A DNA stretch of 64,000 nucleotides from positions 17,856 through 81,855 of IMG/VR virus record IMGVR_UViG_3300027710_000020. The stretch is one strand, 5' to 3'. This document shows positions 26,601-33,750 of this stretch, piece by piece; positions within the stretch are counted from its first letter, which is position 1, and every line of letters begins with the position of its first letter. The notes beneath the pieces are model-generated. The model worked only from the letters and a program-made list of their open reading frames with translations, was not told the DNA's origin and made no database searches. The translations under genes were made by a program, and so were the position numbers. The DNA is from a virus.

Positions 26601-27558
26601 AAACGAATACCAGAGACTAGTAAAAGAACAAGCTAGAATAGATGTAATTCTAGAAAAGGATCCGTCAAACAAACAAGCATTAAAGGATCAACAAGAGCTA
26701 GTAAGAGGACCTTTAGGAGATCTTGCAAAACAAATTGCTGCAGACTCAAAAGGATCTGATAAGGTTTTAGCAGCAGAGCTAAAGAAAATATTTACTGGAA
26801 CATTAATTAATGAAAAGGGAGAGTCTCTTGCAGGTAGAGTTATGACTGCGACTCATCCAAAGGGATCGGCTACCTACAAAGCTGGTGCAGCAGATGCAGC
26901 ATTAAAACAAGATTCAGCAGCTGCACTTGCAAATGCTAAGGCCATCACAGGAGGAAAAACTCTTGCAGATCTTTATAATGCATATATGGGAATAGGACCA
27001 GCTGGCTCTAAGACTAAAGATACTGCATTTGAAGTTACAAAAACAACAACTAAGACTGGCGTGTCACTTGGAGGAAATACCAATAAGGGCGGTCTTGAGC
27101 AATGGGCTAAAGAGCAAATTGTTAGAGAGTATAATTTACAGCCAGGACAATTCTTTAAATACAACGGGAAAACATATAAGGTAAACTCTGCAACTGATAT
27201 TATTAGACAGAAATGGGGAGGCGGACCATTTGCTGCTGGAGATCTGTTAAGGGTAAATGATAGAATTAATTCCCTGGGTGCACAGCAAGAAGGTATATTG
27301 ATGAAACCTAATTTCTCAGGAACAATTTATCCTAATGTTGCAACAATGCCACAATACGATGTTCCTTCATACTCTACAACAGGTGGATTCAAGAGTGGTA
27401 CCACAAGTTCAAGTAGCTCTAATGTTACTATTAATGCTACACTTAATTTTGGAGAATCTCCTAAGAGTGGTAGAGAACTTTGGAAAGAATTTAAGCAGAT
27501 TGCTAAAGCCGAAGGCGCAAAAGTTGGAGAAAATATTGTTATCGGGGGATCATATTAA
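20698..27558 (+). CDS. Tape measure protein
   Basis: This is the longest gene (2286 residues). The N-terminal ~530 residues are helical and include a TP901-type tape-measure core with AFGKAAADAFRMADAE near 200 and FKQNTDQLSDSINFLN near 307. A hydrophobic segment follows at ~535-570, then a GTGNTDTVPAMLTPGEFVVN motif near 912-931. Several Gly-rich NKGG/GGMIPGYNAGG loops occur (~955, 1184, 1335), with another hydrophobic block at ~1460-1485 and a long Lys/Glu/Ala coiled coil (~1830-1960). It sets tail length and may help DNA pass the membrane. The gene follows the chaperone pair as expected. Confidence 0.92.
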   Translation: MADENIVTNIVANADFSGLIADVNKVAASLSKLQAQIIQSDARLASQVATMNRSFGENLRRTGQFATHFVTLTSDVEKFGTNLDRGQMKLKQYFQTFSEHTRTQGGLIRDLAKQQVALQNAIIQPMGKNAQGLMQYSVHIPQGLDAVKNKTALARQELQIMNKVVQDGGVQLINWGKNTQWAGRQLTVGLTVPLAAFGKAAADAFRMADAELVRLTKVYGGVAATSAADLEKVRREVTQTAKEISKAYGVSFKDTITLAADIAATGKQGDELLNSVKETSRLAVLGEVDRQEAMKATLAIQTTFKQNTDQLSDSINFLNSVENQTSTTLNDLVEAIPKAGPVIQGLGGSVQDLALYLTAMKEGGINASEGANALKSALASLINPTKVAKEKFSEMGIDLGGIVAKNAGDLTGTLFALQAALDNLDPLQKQQAIEQLFGKFQFSRLNALFANLGKQGSQTLQVMDLMKASSQELSQVAGRELSMVTESASGKYKRAVEGLKADLAGVGDEFLKIQTFFINVVDGIIKFINKLPDPIKSLLTFVTGFTAIIGPVIMLTGVLANFFGYIIKGASHFRALFKGGEGWKMLTPEILAAQKAGSLVEATFYSDAQAATVLKTAIAGLVTEFELLQSKAMTGAVSAAPTISTLAGNVVKGSGARVVDPNHPLISPEDTRSMSHLNPVAGMTIDQKSTQTIFGVVPGAPKVNQKIGNNPQMYMDGDLPKIPGLTSIGGASTGIVAAEAAKWHAMTGALAMQSQEEIALLKKEVASTGLITSSLSDSYQALLPTMTELTANAAKQSAAIVAQLQAGKLTVDQARAKIIQLNAQVESMIAQASVDIAGQQGRTIGLTTVPLLNQPVVNAAGKSNMKELLRPGRTRSLLNKIAQGLGVKTFGAGYSTETTIPKRLNAGNIVPGTGNTDTVPAMLTPGEFVVNKEATAANLPLLQAINGGKGVGGPNFNKGGKALRLQRTHITDDLSGLALLLPAWLNLGVNSNGNGLTGSQISSGIKETLQAGYDPNDLMNEATVTLGGDRSQSSRRTKAALEKLIASLESPENSNRMIGGRSDPFGFERLAKEIYRPALRGIKIDGARAGGRRNLFSAASQIFTERSSPNITRDEAISRGLIPGTKTGSKERGQIVTRRGGRLSWVSQNRTIGSSMPLWARGTNLGTLLTTSSGISHALKILKRNSGGMIPGYNAGGVIGNVLKGTAFKNVGAKFGKIGDKWGATSLSIGMGKRLFGSSGLTPKAQNLMYGKMIENLEKERPYGYVKDAQGSLQKALEPDIVDTLLKSAAGDVLSTGGKSLSKIDREILRTKFANWDSKSWTPATTKVRKQMFGMNKGGMVPGVQYFNRGGQVKGIQYFNKGTKKPVQPITFGSAYRQERAKGNIGAGMMSSGPMAGMGIGMGMGMAGQAIGGQAGQLMQFASVLPMLAPNMLGSLGKLAGGFKGVGGAAGIAGKAIGMAMRFALGPIGLLLTALTAGYAIFKKFQKEREQDRVEKTNSVGITEKSAAEAGIKYNNLSNSIKAVNDQLELTRAKGRNAYEALNSAGVQGLTLSIKELRAGIKNAKENQKELVGTFTDIDVSGDANKQAKVTEIATNLKAQFIAAGISAQEATNKIYAIISASDKADMAFNAISSKGFREITDSASAAIAMVKTLNKNMYDPASAGYDTDVLYGKDLGVVISNTTDALDDNLQTLMKTKKENGELMTQQEAMSEILASINEKEGSKLTLTQAQINSLKETHPALAEILNQSDNVAGMYSKWRLLLSGVRTDLKNITSEQAQALVAFEAALDSALAASEAKSSGSGIAAKSQKSIVALQKLIASGGAKAAANAQKTQDQIKEEIKLIDKKIDKINEEADARKKALEAAQDKENLSLEIQKAQLEYADKMAAGDMAGAAQAQLKIKQLVGERENQKAIDAIEENRAKREKELIAQREKLQAQSDKTAKNLTNAQNNATSAGERMNKVDQYQNEYQRLVKEQARIDVILEKDPSNKQALKDQQELVRGPLGDLAKQIAADSKGSDKVLAAELKKIFTGTLINEKGESLAGRVMTATHPKGSATYKAGAADAALKQDSAAALANAKAITGGKTLADLYNAYMGIGPAGSKTKDTAFEVTKTTTKTGVSLGGNTNKGGLEQWAKEQIVREYNLQPGQFFKYNGKTYKVNSATDIIRQKWGGGPFAAGDLLRVNDRINSLGAQQEGILMKPNFSGTIYPNVATMPQYDVPSYSTTGGFKSGTTSSSSSNVTINATLNFGESPKSGRELWKEFKQIAKAEGAKVGENIVIGGSY

Positions 27559-28040
27559 TGGCAAGCACAGTATATTTACCAGTAGGCTCACTTCTATATG
27601 TTGATACGTCTGCCACAGACACCCCTACTTGGGTAAAGCTTTCAGAGCATAATAGACAGCCAATGTCTATTAATCAAAACCGCATTCAAAAAGTAATAAG
27701 AATGAGCAACGGAACCCTCAGAAAGTTTTTTATTGCAGATAAAAGAGAGTTTAGCACGTCATGGAGTATGCTCCCATCCTTTTCAAATATGACTGTAGAT
27801 GCAGGATACGGAGCAATAGATTTAAAATCATATTTTGAGGGCACTAAAGGCCAAGGTGTTTTTAAACTTAAGATAGTATATGGTAAGAATCAAACAACAC
27901 CATTTGCAGATAGGGAAGAAGTCGTATTGGTTTCTTTTACGTCTTGCAGTTTTGAGGTAGTAAAAAGAAATGTTAAGGATTCTTCAAGCGATCCAGCTCA
28001 AGAATTTTGGAATGTATCTATTGCAATGGAACAAGTATAA
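27558..28040 (+). CDS. Distal-tail-like protein
   Basis: The 160-residue beta-rich protein starts on the last base of the tape-measure gene (TAATG) and ends with a TAATG overlap to the next. It has NRQPMSINQNRIQKVIRMSNG near 31-51 and a C-terminal QEFWNVSIAMEQV strand. Size and place between the tape measure and hub candidates fit a distal tail protein ring, but there is no unmistakable motif. A second, minor tail-tube-like protein is an alternative. Confidence 0.55.
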   Translation: MASTVYLPVGSLLYVDTSATDTPTWVKLSEHNRQPMSINQNRIQKVIRMSNGTLRKFFIADKREFSTSWSMLPSFSNMTVDAGYGAIDLKSYFEGTKGQGVFKLKIVYGKNQTTPFADREEVVLVSFTSCSFEVVKRNVKDSSSDPAQEFWNVSIAMEQV

Positions 28041-30280
28041 TGATTACCACAGTACCCTCATCAAATAATGCTACTGTTCAAAATCTATTTAAGCAGAAAT
28101 CATCTGTTAAAATAAACATAGGCTGCACAATAGAGTACAACATGAACTCTATGCTTGATAATATTACTGTAACATACCCATCTACAATGGATCAATATTA
28201 TGCAAAGTCAGAGAACGGTAAAGTCAATACTTACAAAAAGCTTTTCCCAGTTGATTCAATCATCAAACCGTTTAGGCCTTTATTTTCTGGAGTCAAGTAT
28301 CTTATTTGGACCAACTCCCAAACAGACACTCCTGCAAATAGTTTTTATGCTCCAAGAACATTAACCTATCCACGAACAACATCTCCACAGACAGACGGAT
28401 ACGAGTCTGCCGCTACTACGCTATACCCAAGACTGTACTACCCTGGAGTAACAACTGCATACAAGTATTGGGTAACACCAATAAACCAAAATGCAGATAT
28501 AAGCGTTAACTACTCTATTACTTCTGCAACAATTAAAGAAGCTTCTTCTTCAGGTTCTGTTGTAACATACACAACGTTAAACAATCATGGATTTTCTTCA
28601 GGACAAACAGTCACGATCACTGGTCTTTCAACAGCAGCTTTTAATTTATCTTCAAGCGTAATTGCTTCTACACCAAGCCCGACATCTTTTACTATTGCTT
28701 CATCTGCTACAGGGGCCTGGGCAAGGGGGCAAACAGCAACAGCAACATTGTCTACAGCAACAAAGCCTGCTGTATCAAATAAGATAGTTGCAAGATTTGA
28801 AAAAACTCATGCGTTTCCAAGCAACTATACAATAACAATTACATATTCAGATTCAACAACAGCAACAGTGGGGCCATCACCAGTAGACCTGTCTGGTCAG
28901 ATTGTGCTATATTATAATGGAACTGCCTGGACTTCAACAGAGCCTTCCGTTTATGCTACACCTAAACTAATTAAATCTATTCGTCTTCAAGCAACAAACC
29001 CAAACGGCGGAAAAGTATTAGGGGTTATTGAGCTATCAGCAAGATGGATAAAGGATATATCTGCAGACATAGTTTCTCTTGATATTGAAAAAGAGTCTTC
29101 TTCAAGCTCAGAAGACATACTGCCTGTCGGAAAGATCACTGCAAACAGCCTAAGCATAGACATTGTTAAATATAACCAATCTGCACTTGAATACATTTCT
29201 TACAATAGAGAAGCAAGTTTTGATATAACAAAAACTTATATGGTCAAGAATGCAGAATTAAAACCTTACTTTTCAGTATATCATTCCGCTGGAAATTATG
29301 GTTCAGCAGGAGATTTATATGACAAGGTGCCACAAGGATCATTTTATATAGATTCCTGGACAATAGGAGATACTGGAGAGGTTTCTTTAAACGCACTAGA
29401 TGCTGCCAAATATTTAATGGATACTGTAGCTCCAGATATTTTATGTGAGTCATATCCAGTAACTAGTATTATCAGAAGGCTCCTAGACTCTATAGGGTTT
29501 ACAAGCTACGAGATTAGAACTGAAACAGATGATAAGTCTATCCCAGTTATTAATTATTGGTGGACAACAGGGTCTAAAACAGTTTGGCAAGCCCTTCAAG
29601 AGCTGTGCCGTGATATACAAATGAATGCTTTCTTTGATGAAAATAATATTTTGCAGTTTGCAAGTCGTGATTATATTTATAAAAAGGCAGGCATCGACTG
29701 GGAATTTACTTACGAAACAGATGGAACAACTCTTGCTAATATAATTGATTTTAATAAACAAGAAATTCCTTCTGCAAACCAAGTTAAAATCTTATGGCAA
29801 AGTCAGCTTACATCGAACTACGCTGGAAACTCAGGAGATCTGTGGACAGATGAAGTATCCTACCTAAGTGCTGGTGGATTAAGGTCAAGCATAGCAGCAG
29901 ACACATCTCCAGAAAATACAATACTTGCAGTTGATGTAGAAACCCTAGACGACTATAGCAGCGCAACGTTGTATAATTTTACAGGATATGTTATGATTGA
30001 TTCAGAAATAATTGAATACGATGCAATACAGTATCAGTACACCCCAATTGGCTCAACTACGTCGCAAAATGTTTGGATTACTTCATCATCAGATGTAAAT
30101 AAGTATAGATATTTATCAAGACCAGGTTATGATTACATAACAAAAGAAACATTTTTTAGACCGACAGGTTTATACCGAGTAAAGACAAGAGGAGCATTTG
30201 GAACAACCCCAGCATATCATGCAGCCTCTGCCCTCACTGGGTTAGCGGACTGGTCTCAAAGAAAGGCTACGTGGGAATAA
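28040..30280 (+). CDS. Tail hub / minor tail protein
   Basis: The start at 28040 overlaps the previous stop; an upstream in-frame ATG at 28007 would overlap much more. The 746-residue product has a beta-rich N-terminal half with a Ser/Thr-rich Ig-like insert (~155-245). The C-terminal half carries DSIGFTSYEIRTETDDKSIP near 490, WQALQELCRDIQMNAFFDEN near 516-536 and a RDYIYKKAG segment. Actinophage minor tail proteins after the tape measure commonly show this WQALQEL...FFDE pattern. A baseplate hub role is inferred. Confidence 0.65.
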   Translation: MITTVPSSNNATVQNLFKQKSSVKINIGCTIEYNMNSMLDNITVTYPSTMDQYYAKSENGKVNTYKKLFPVDSIIKPFRPLFSGVKYLIWTNSQTDTPANSFYAPRTLTYPRTTSPQTDGYESAATTLYPRLYYPGVTTAYKYWVTPINQNADISVNYSITSATIKEASSSGSVVTYTTLNNHGFSSGQTVTITGLSTAAFNLSSSVIASTPSPTSFTIASSATGAWARGQTATATLSTATKPAVSNKIVARFEKTHAFPSNYTITITYSDSTTATVGPSPVDLSGQIVLYYNGTAWTSTEPSVYATPKLIKSIRLQATNPNGGKVLGVIELSARWIKDISADIVSLDIEKESSSSSEDILPVGKITANSLSIDIVKYNQSALEYISYNREASFDITKTYMVKNAELKPYFSVYHSAGNYGSAGDLYDKVPQGSFYIDSWTIGDTGEVSLNALDAAKYLMDTVAPDILCESYPVTSIIRRLLDSIGFTSYEIRTETDDKSIPVINYWWTTGSKTVWQALQELCRDIQMNAFFDENNILQFASRDYIYKKAGIDWEFTYETDGTTLANIIDFNKQEIPSANQVKILWQSQLTSNYAGNSGDLWTDEVSYLSAGGLRSSIAADTSPENTILAVDVETLDDYSSATLYNFTGYVMIDSEIIEYDAIQYQYTPIGSTTSQNVWITSSSDVNKYRYLSRPGYDYITKETFFRPTGLYRVKTRGAFGTTPAYHAASALTGLADWSQRKATWE

Positions 30281-31992
30281 TGGCAGCATATAGAGAATTT
30301 GAACCTTACGTGTCACAGTCAACAACTAACATAGGTGGCATACCAGAAATTACTTTTGCTTCAACATCCTCAATTTCCGTAAAAGTTTCTAAAACTAATA
30401 TGACAACTGAGCCAGTAAATTACTCTGCCACGTACTATAAGCTGGATGCCTCTGGCAATATTGTTGCTGGAACATCTCAAACTGTAACGAAGACCACAAA
30501 TCCATTTACTATAGAAAACCTTTCAACTAATCAGCCTTATGCAATTTCAGTAAAAGCATATGACGGAACACGGTTTGGAAATGTTGCATACAGAACATTT
30601 ACTACTCCAATTGAGTACAATGTAGCAGGATACAAAGGCATGGTGGTAGATCCGACAAAAGCGGCGGCTGCAAAATCATTTTTACGACTAACTAATAACT
30701 CGACGAGTGCAAAAGAATACTCAGTAGCCTATAGAACATTTAATGCAATATCTTTGCCAACAAGTACTCTGTCCTACTCTGGCCTACCCTCTTACATTCA
30801 AGAAGAATACGCATCATACGCAAAAAGCCATTACGCATTTGGCACAAAAATGTTTTTAGATTCTACTATCGATAGAACAAGGCAATCCGCAGGACTAGGG
30901 TTTTTTGTGGATGGGCAAGGCAATGATGGATATTATATTTTTATTAATAGCACAGAAACAGCAGGCGCTGTCAATAAAAAAGAAGTTAGAATTTGTAAAG
31001 TAAAAGGCGGAGACATACGTGTATTAAATGATAGTCAAAAAAATACAGTAACAAGCCTCAATGGCGTATACGGAGGAAGGTCCTATGACATTGATGTTAA
31101 AGTCAAGGTGCAGCTATCAAGCATTAAGATTAATGTATACATAAATGGATTCTTAATTACTGCCACAGACAGCTCGGGAATGTATGAAGACGAAGACGGT
31201 AAAAAAACTGTCAATCAAATGCTAAAGCCAACAAAAACAATTGCTCTTGCGTGTAAATATGGCGAGGCAATATTTGATTATGTATACGGTACAGATATAG
31301 AAGAAAAGAAATATAATGATTCTGAATTTGTAAGCAACATGTATAGGGGCGCATTTTCTAATGATTATTTAAATATTGGTTTTGGTGATATCATATATAA
31401 TAATTCTGCAGAGCAAGATAATGCTGCTAAGCCTGCAGCCATAGATGAATTTGGAACTTCAGTTAGAGAGATAAGAAAAGTTTCTTTAAGATATAATAGT
31501 GCCCCAGCATACCCAATTAAATTCTCAACAGGGTTAAATACGTCTGTAAAAATATTAGGATCAAAGGTTAGTAATTTTGGCGGGGAGACATACGTATTGA
31601 ATAATAGCTCTGCTCTTACTCCATTAAATGATGAAAAGGCAGCAACGTTTTATTTATACGGAGACACTATTGCCCCGTCTGGAACTTTAGAGTATAACTC
31701 AGATGTTTTGTCAGAGTATATAAATCAAGAGCCAATAATATTTGAGTCCTCTTGGCTGCAAAATCTTTCAGATGTAGAAGCACTTGGCACTTGGATTAAA
31801 AACAGCATTGTAAATAAAGGCAAACTAATTAATTTATCAGTATTTGGAAATCCATTTATTGCCGTTGGCGACATTGTTTCTGTTAAATATTTGTATCAAG
31901 GCCTAGACGGAACACAAAAATTCATAGTTACAAATGTTAGGCATACGTTTAACGAAGGACTAGATACGGAGATCACATGTCGATCATTATAG
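30280..31992 (+). CDS. Tail tip protein with fibronectin- and concanavalin-like parts
   Basis: The ATG at 30280 overlaps the upstream stop (TAATG). Of 570 residues, ~20-105 look like a fibronectin type III module (TIENLSTNQPYAISVKAYDG). Residues ~180-330 look like a concanavalin-like domain (GLGFFVDGQGNDGYYIFIN, INVYINGFLI). The C-terminal AVGDIVSVKYLYQGLDGTQKFIVTNVRHTFNEG resembles the end of hub or tail-lysozyme-like baseplate proteins. It probably works with the preceding hub protein at the tail tip. Exact role unproven. Confidence 0.6.
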   Translation: MAAYREFEPYVSQSTTNIGGIPEITFASTSSISVKVSKTNMTTEPVNYSATYYKLDASGNIVAGTSQTVTKTTNPFTIENLSTNQPYAISVKAYDGTRFGNVAYRTFTTPIEYNVAGYKGMVVDPTKAAAAKSFLRLTNNSTSAKEYSVAYRTFNAISLPTSTLSYSGLPSYIQEEYASYAKSHYAFGTKMFLDSTIDRTRQSAGLGFFVDGQGNDGYYIFINSTETAGAVNKKEVRICKVKGGDIRVLNDSQKNTVTSLNGVYGGRSYDIDVKVKVQLSSIKINVYINGFLITATDSSGMYEDEDGKKTVNQMLKPTKTIALACKYGEAIFDYVYGTDIEEKKYNDSEFVSNMYRGAFSNDYLNIGFGDIIYNNSAEQDNAAKPAAIDEFGTSVREIRKVSLRYNSAPAYPIKFSTGLNTSVKILGSKVSNFGGETYVLNNSSALTPLNDEKAATFYLYGDTIAPSGTLEYNSDVLSEYINQEPIIFESSWLQNLSDVEALGTWIKNSIVNKGKLINLSVFGNPFIAVGDIVSVKYLYQGLDGTQKFIVTNVRHTFNEGLDTEITCRSL

Positions 31993-32001
31993 TCGACTAA
32001 A

Positions 32002-32010
32002 TGATATAAT
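32002..32010 (+). promoter_or_regulatory. Extended -10 promoter TGATATAAT giving a predicted leaderless mRNA
   Basis: The -10 TATAAT (32005-32010) ends exactly six bases before the ATG at 32017, which has no SD. An AGTCGACT palindrome (31991-31998) lies just upstream in the spacer region, and the same palindrome occurs in the promoter before the terminase genes. Confidence 0.6.
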
Positions 32011-32016
32011 AATAAA

Positions 32017-32817
32017 ATGACACAAGACGCTAATAGAGTTGATGGTAAATCGGTTGTTGTTGGACCTCCAATTGTTTTGCCAAAAAATTCTCCTGACCGT
32101 GTTTTTTTAAGAAAAACAGTAGGAATAGATATTGAAGAAGGCTCTAAATCAGATGTAGCAAGTCCATTTATTACAGGATCTGGATCAGGATCTTCAGGAT
32201 CTTCAGGCTCTTCTACAAGTCTTGCAGATAAAAAATTACCACCAGATCCAAATCTACCAGCAGAGATTATAGATATTCCTCAGTTAACAGATATAGAAAA
32301 TATAACATATCAACAATATTTTGATACATTTAATTCTATTAGAATCAAAGCAATTATTAAAATTAGAAATTCAAGTAAAGATAAAAAGAATGTAGTGGGA
32401 GTAGACGCAAGAAGCCAGCAGAGTAATCAAGCTCCAGCATTAAGCATACCTACCCCAGTAGCATTTATTGCTCCTTCTCCTTCGGTTCCTTCAGTTGCTT
32501 TCGATAGAACTGGAACGGCACTGGCTTGGGGATGGAACAACGTATCTGGATTAGGATCTTATGAGTCAGTTACTTATCAGTGGGAAATAAGATCATCTTC
32601 AAGCGTTACGAGTACAAAAATAAGTTCAGGAACAAAGTCTTATGTCTCTGGCGGATTACTAGCAATAGGAGATAGCGGAAAGACTAGAAATTATAGAGTT
32701 AGCTCAGCGCAAGGAGATACAGCGGCAACTCCTTCTCAAAGATGGCTAAGAGTTAGGGCGGTTGTTTTGGCAACAGACGGCAAAACATATTATTCAGGAT
32801 ATTCTACACCAATCTAA
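32017..32817 (+). CDS. Fibre-associated virion protein
   Basis: The 266-residue product has a Gly/Ser-rich linker GSGSGSSGSSGSS near residues 51-63. A proline-rich acidic segment and a FDTFNSIRIKAIIKIRN helix come next (~108-124). The C-terminal Ig-like domain contains GTALAWGWNNVSGLGSYE near 167-184. No enzyme motif is seen. It likely links the tail tip and the large fibres that follow. It lacks an SD and appears leaderless. Confidence 0.55.
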   Translation: MTQDANRVDGKSVVVGPPIVLPKNSPDRVFLRKTVGIDIEEGSKSDVASPFITGSGSGSSGSSGSSTSLADKKLPPDPNLPAEIIDIPQLTDIENITYQQYFDTFNSIRIKAIIKIRNSSKDKKNVVGVDARSQQSNQAPALSIPTPVAFIAPSPSVPSVAFDRTGTALAWGWNNVSGLGSYESVTYQWEIRSSSSVTSTKISSGTKSYVSGGLLAIGDSGKTRNYRVSSAQGDTAATPSQRWLRVRAVVLATDGKTYYSGYSTPI

Positions 32818-32825
32818 GGGGAATC

Positions 32826-33749
32826 ATGATAAAGGGAACATACATATATTACCAAGACGGCCAAGAGATATACAGGTCTAAAAATGTTATTACCAAATAC
32901 GGTAAAAGATTTTTTACAAACCTTATAGCTGGAAGAGATTCGTTTACATCTAAATCCATGGCTTTTGGAATTGATAGTGCATCAGCAACAGACGCAGACA
33001 CAAGGCTGGGATTTGAATTTTATCGAACTCCAGTAGAGTTTGGTAGCACTGATATACAATCGTTAAATGACACTACCACTTATTCTGTAGTTTATAAAAC
33101 TACAATTCCTCAAGACGTATCGGGTTATATTACAGAAGTAGGAATCTACCCAGAGTTTAGAGACTCTATTAGTTCTTACGATAGCAAATTTATTGCAGAT
33201 TTTGAAAGTCAGCTAGACTGGACAAATAATCCATCTATATCTTCAAATAATTCTAGGGTTGGTCAGTATACTTTAAATATGTCCTCAAACGGAACATCGG
33301 CAAAAGAATATAAAAGCAATGTACAACAAATAGACTTATCAGGTTATAGCGTAAATGATACTCTTAGATTAGCTTACTTTAAACAAGATGCAAATTTAAG
33401 CAATATTATTATTAAATTTTATAGCTCTCCAGACAACTATTACTCTGTCACTATTACTCCAGAGGCGGGCACTGGATATAAGATAACTCCTGGAATACTC
33501 TTAAGCAATCTTTTTTCAAATGCTAGCACATTAAATGTAGATCCTTCTAATATCAATCAGATAGGAATTACAATTACTCCAGCAGGGGGAACATCTACCT
33601 CAGTAGATATGGATGCATTAAGAATTAACGATGAAGATACATTTAGTCCAGATTTTGGTTTAATAAGTAGGTCAGTATTGTCTACACCACTTATGAAGTT
33701 ATCTGGAAGACAGGTAGAAGTTGAATACAGATTGGATTTAGGATTCTAA
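32826..33749 (+). CDS. Tail fibre/baseplate wedge-like protein
   Basis: This 307-residue product begins IKGTYIYYQDGQEIYRSKNVITKYGKRFFTNLIAG, a beta start followed by a helix often seen at the N-terminus of phage fibre proteins that join the baseplate. The middle (~125-250) is a jelly-roll-like domain with WTNNPSISSNNSRVGQYTLNMSSNG. It ends in VEVEYRLDLGF. The ATG follows AAGGGGAATC. It stands between the Ser-rich fibre protein and the large FN3 fibre. Exact role inferred. Confidence 0.55.
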   Translation: MIKGTYIYYQDGQEIYRSKNVITKYGKRFFTNLIAGRDSFTSKSMAFGIDSASATDADTRLGFEFYRTPVEFGSTDIQSLNDTTTYSVVYKTTIPQDVSGYITEVGIYPEFRDSISSYDSKFIADFESQLDWTNNPSISSNNSRVGQYTLNMSSNGTSAKEYKSNVQQIDLSGYSVNDTLRLAYFKQDANLSNIIIKFYSSPDNYYSVTITPEAGTGYKITPGILLSNLFSNASTLNVDPSNINQIGITITPAGGTSTSVDMDALRINDEDTFSPDFGLISRSVLSTPLMKLSGRQVEVEYRLDLGF

Positions 33750-33750
33750 A

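Noticed and set aside
28007-28040. Earlier in-frame start for the tail hub gene
   Set aside because: The 11 extra residues would overlap the upstream gene by 34 bases. The TAATG overlap at 28040 matches the style of neighbouring genes.
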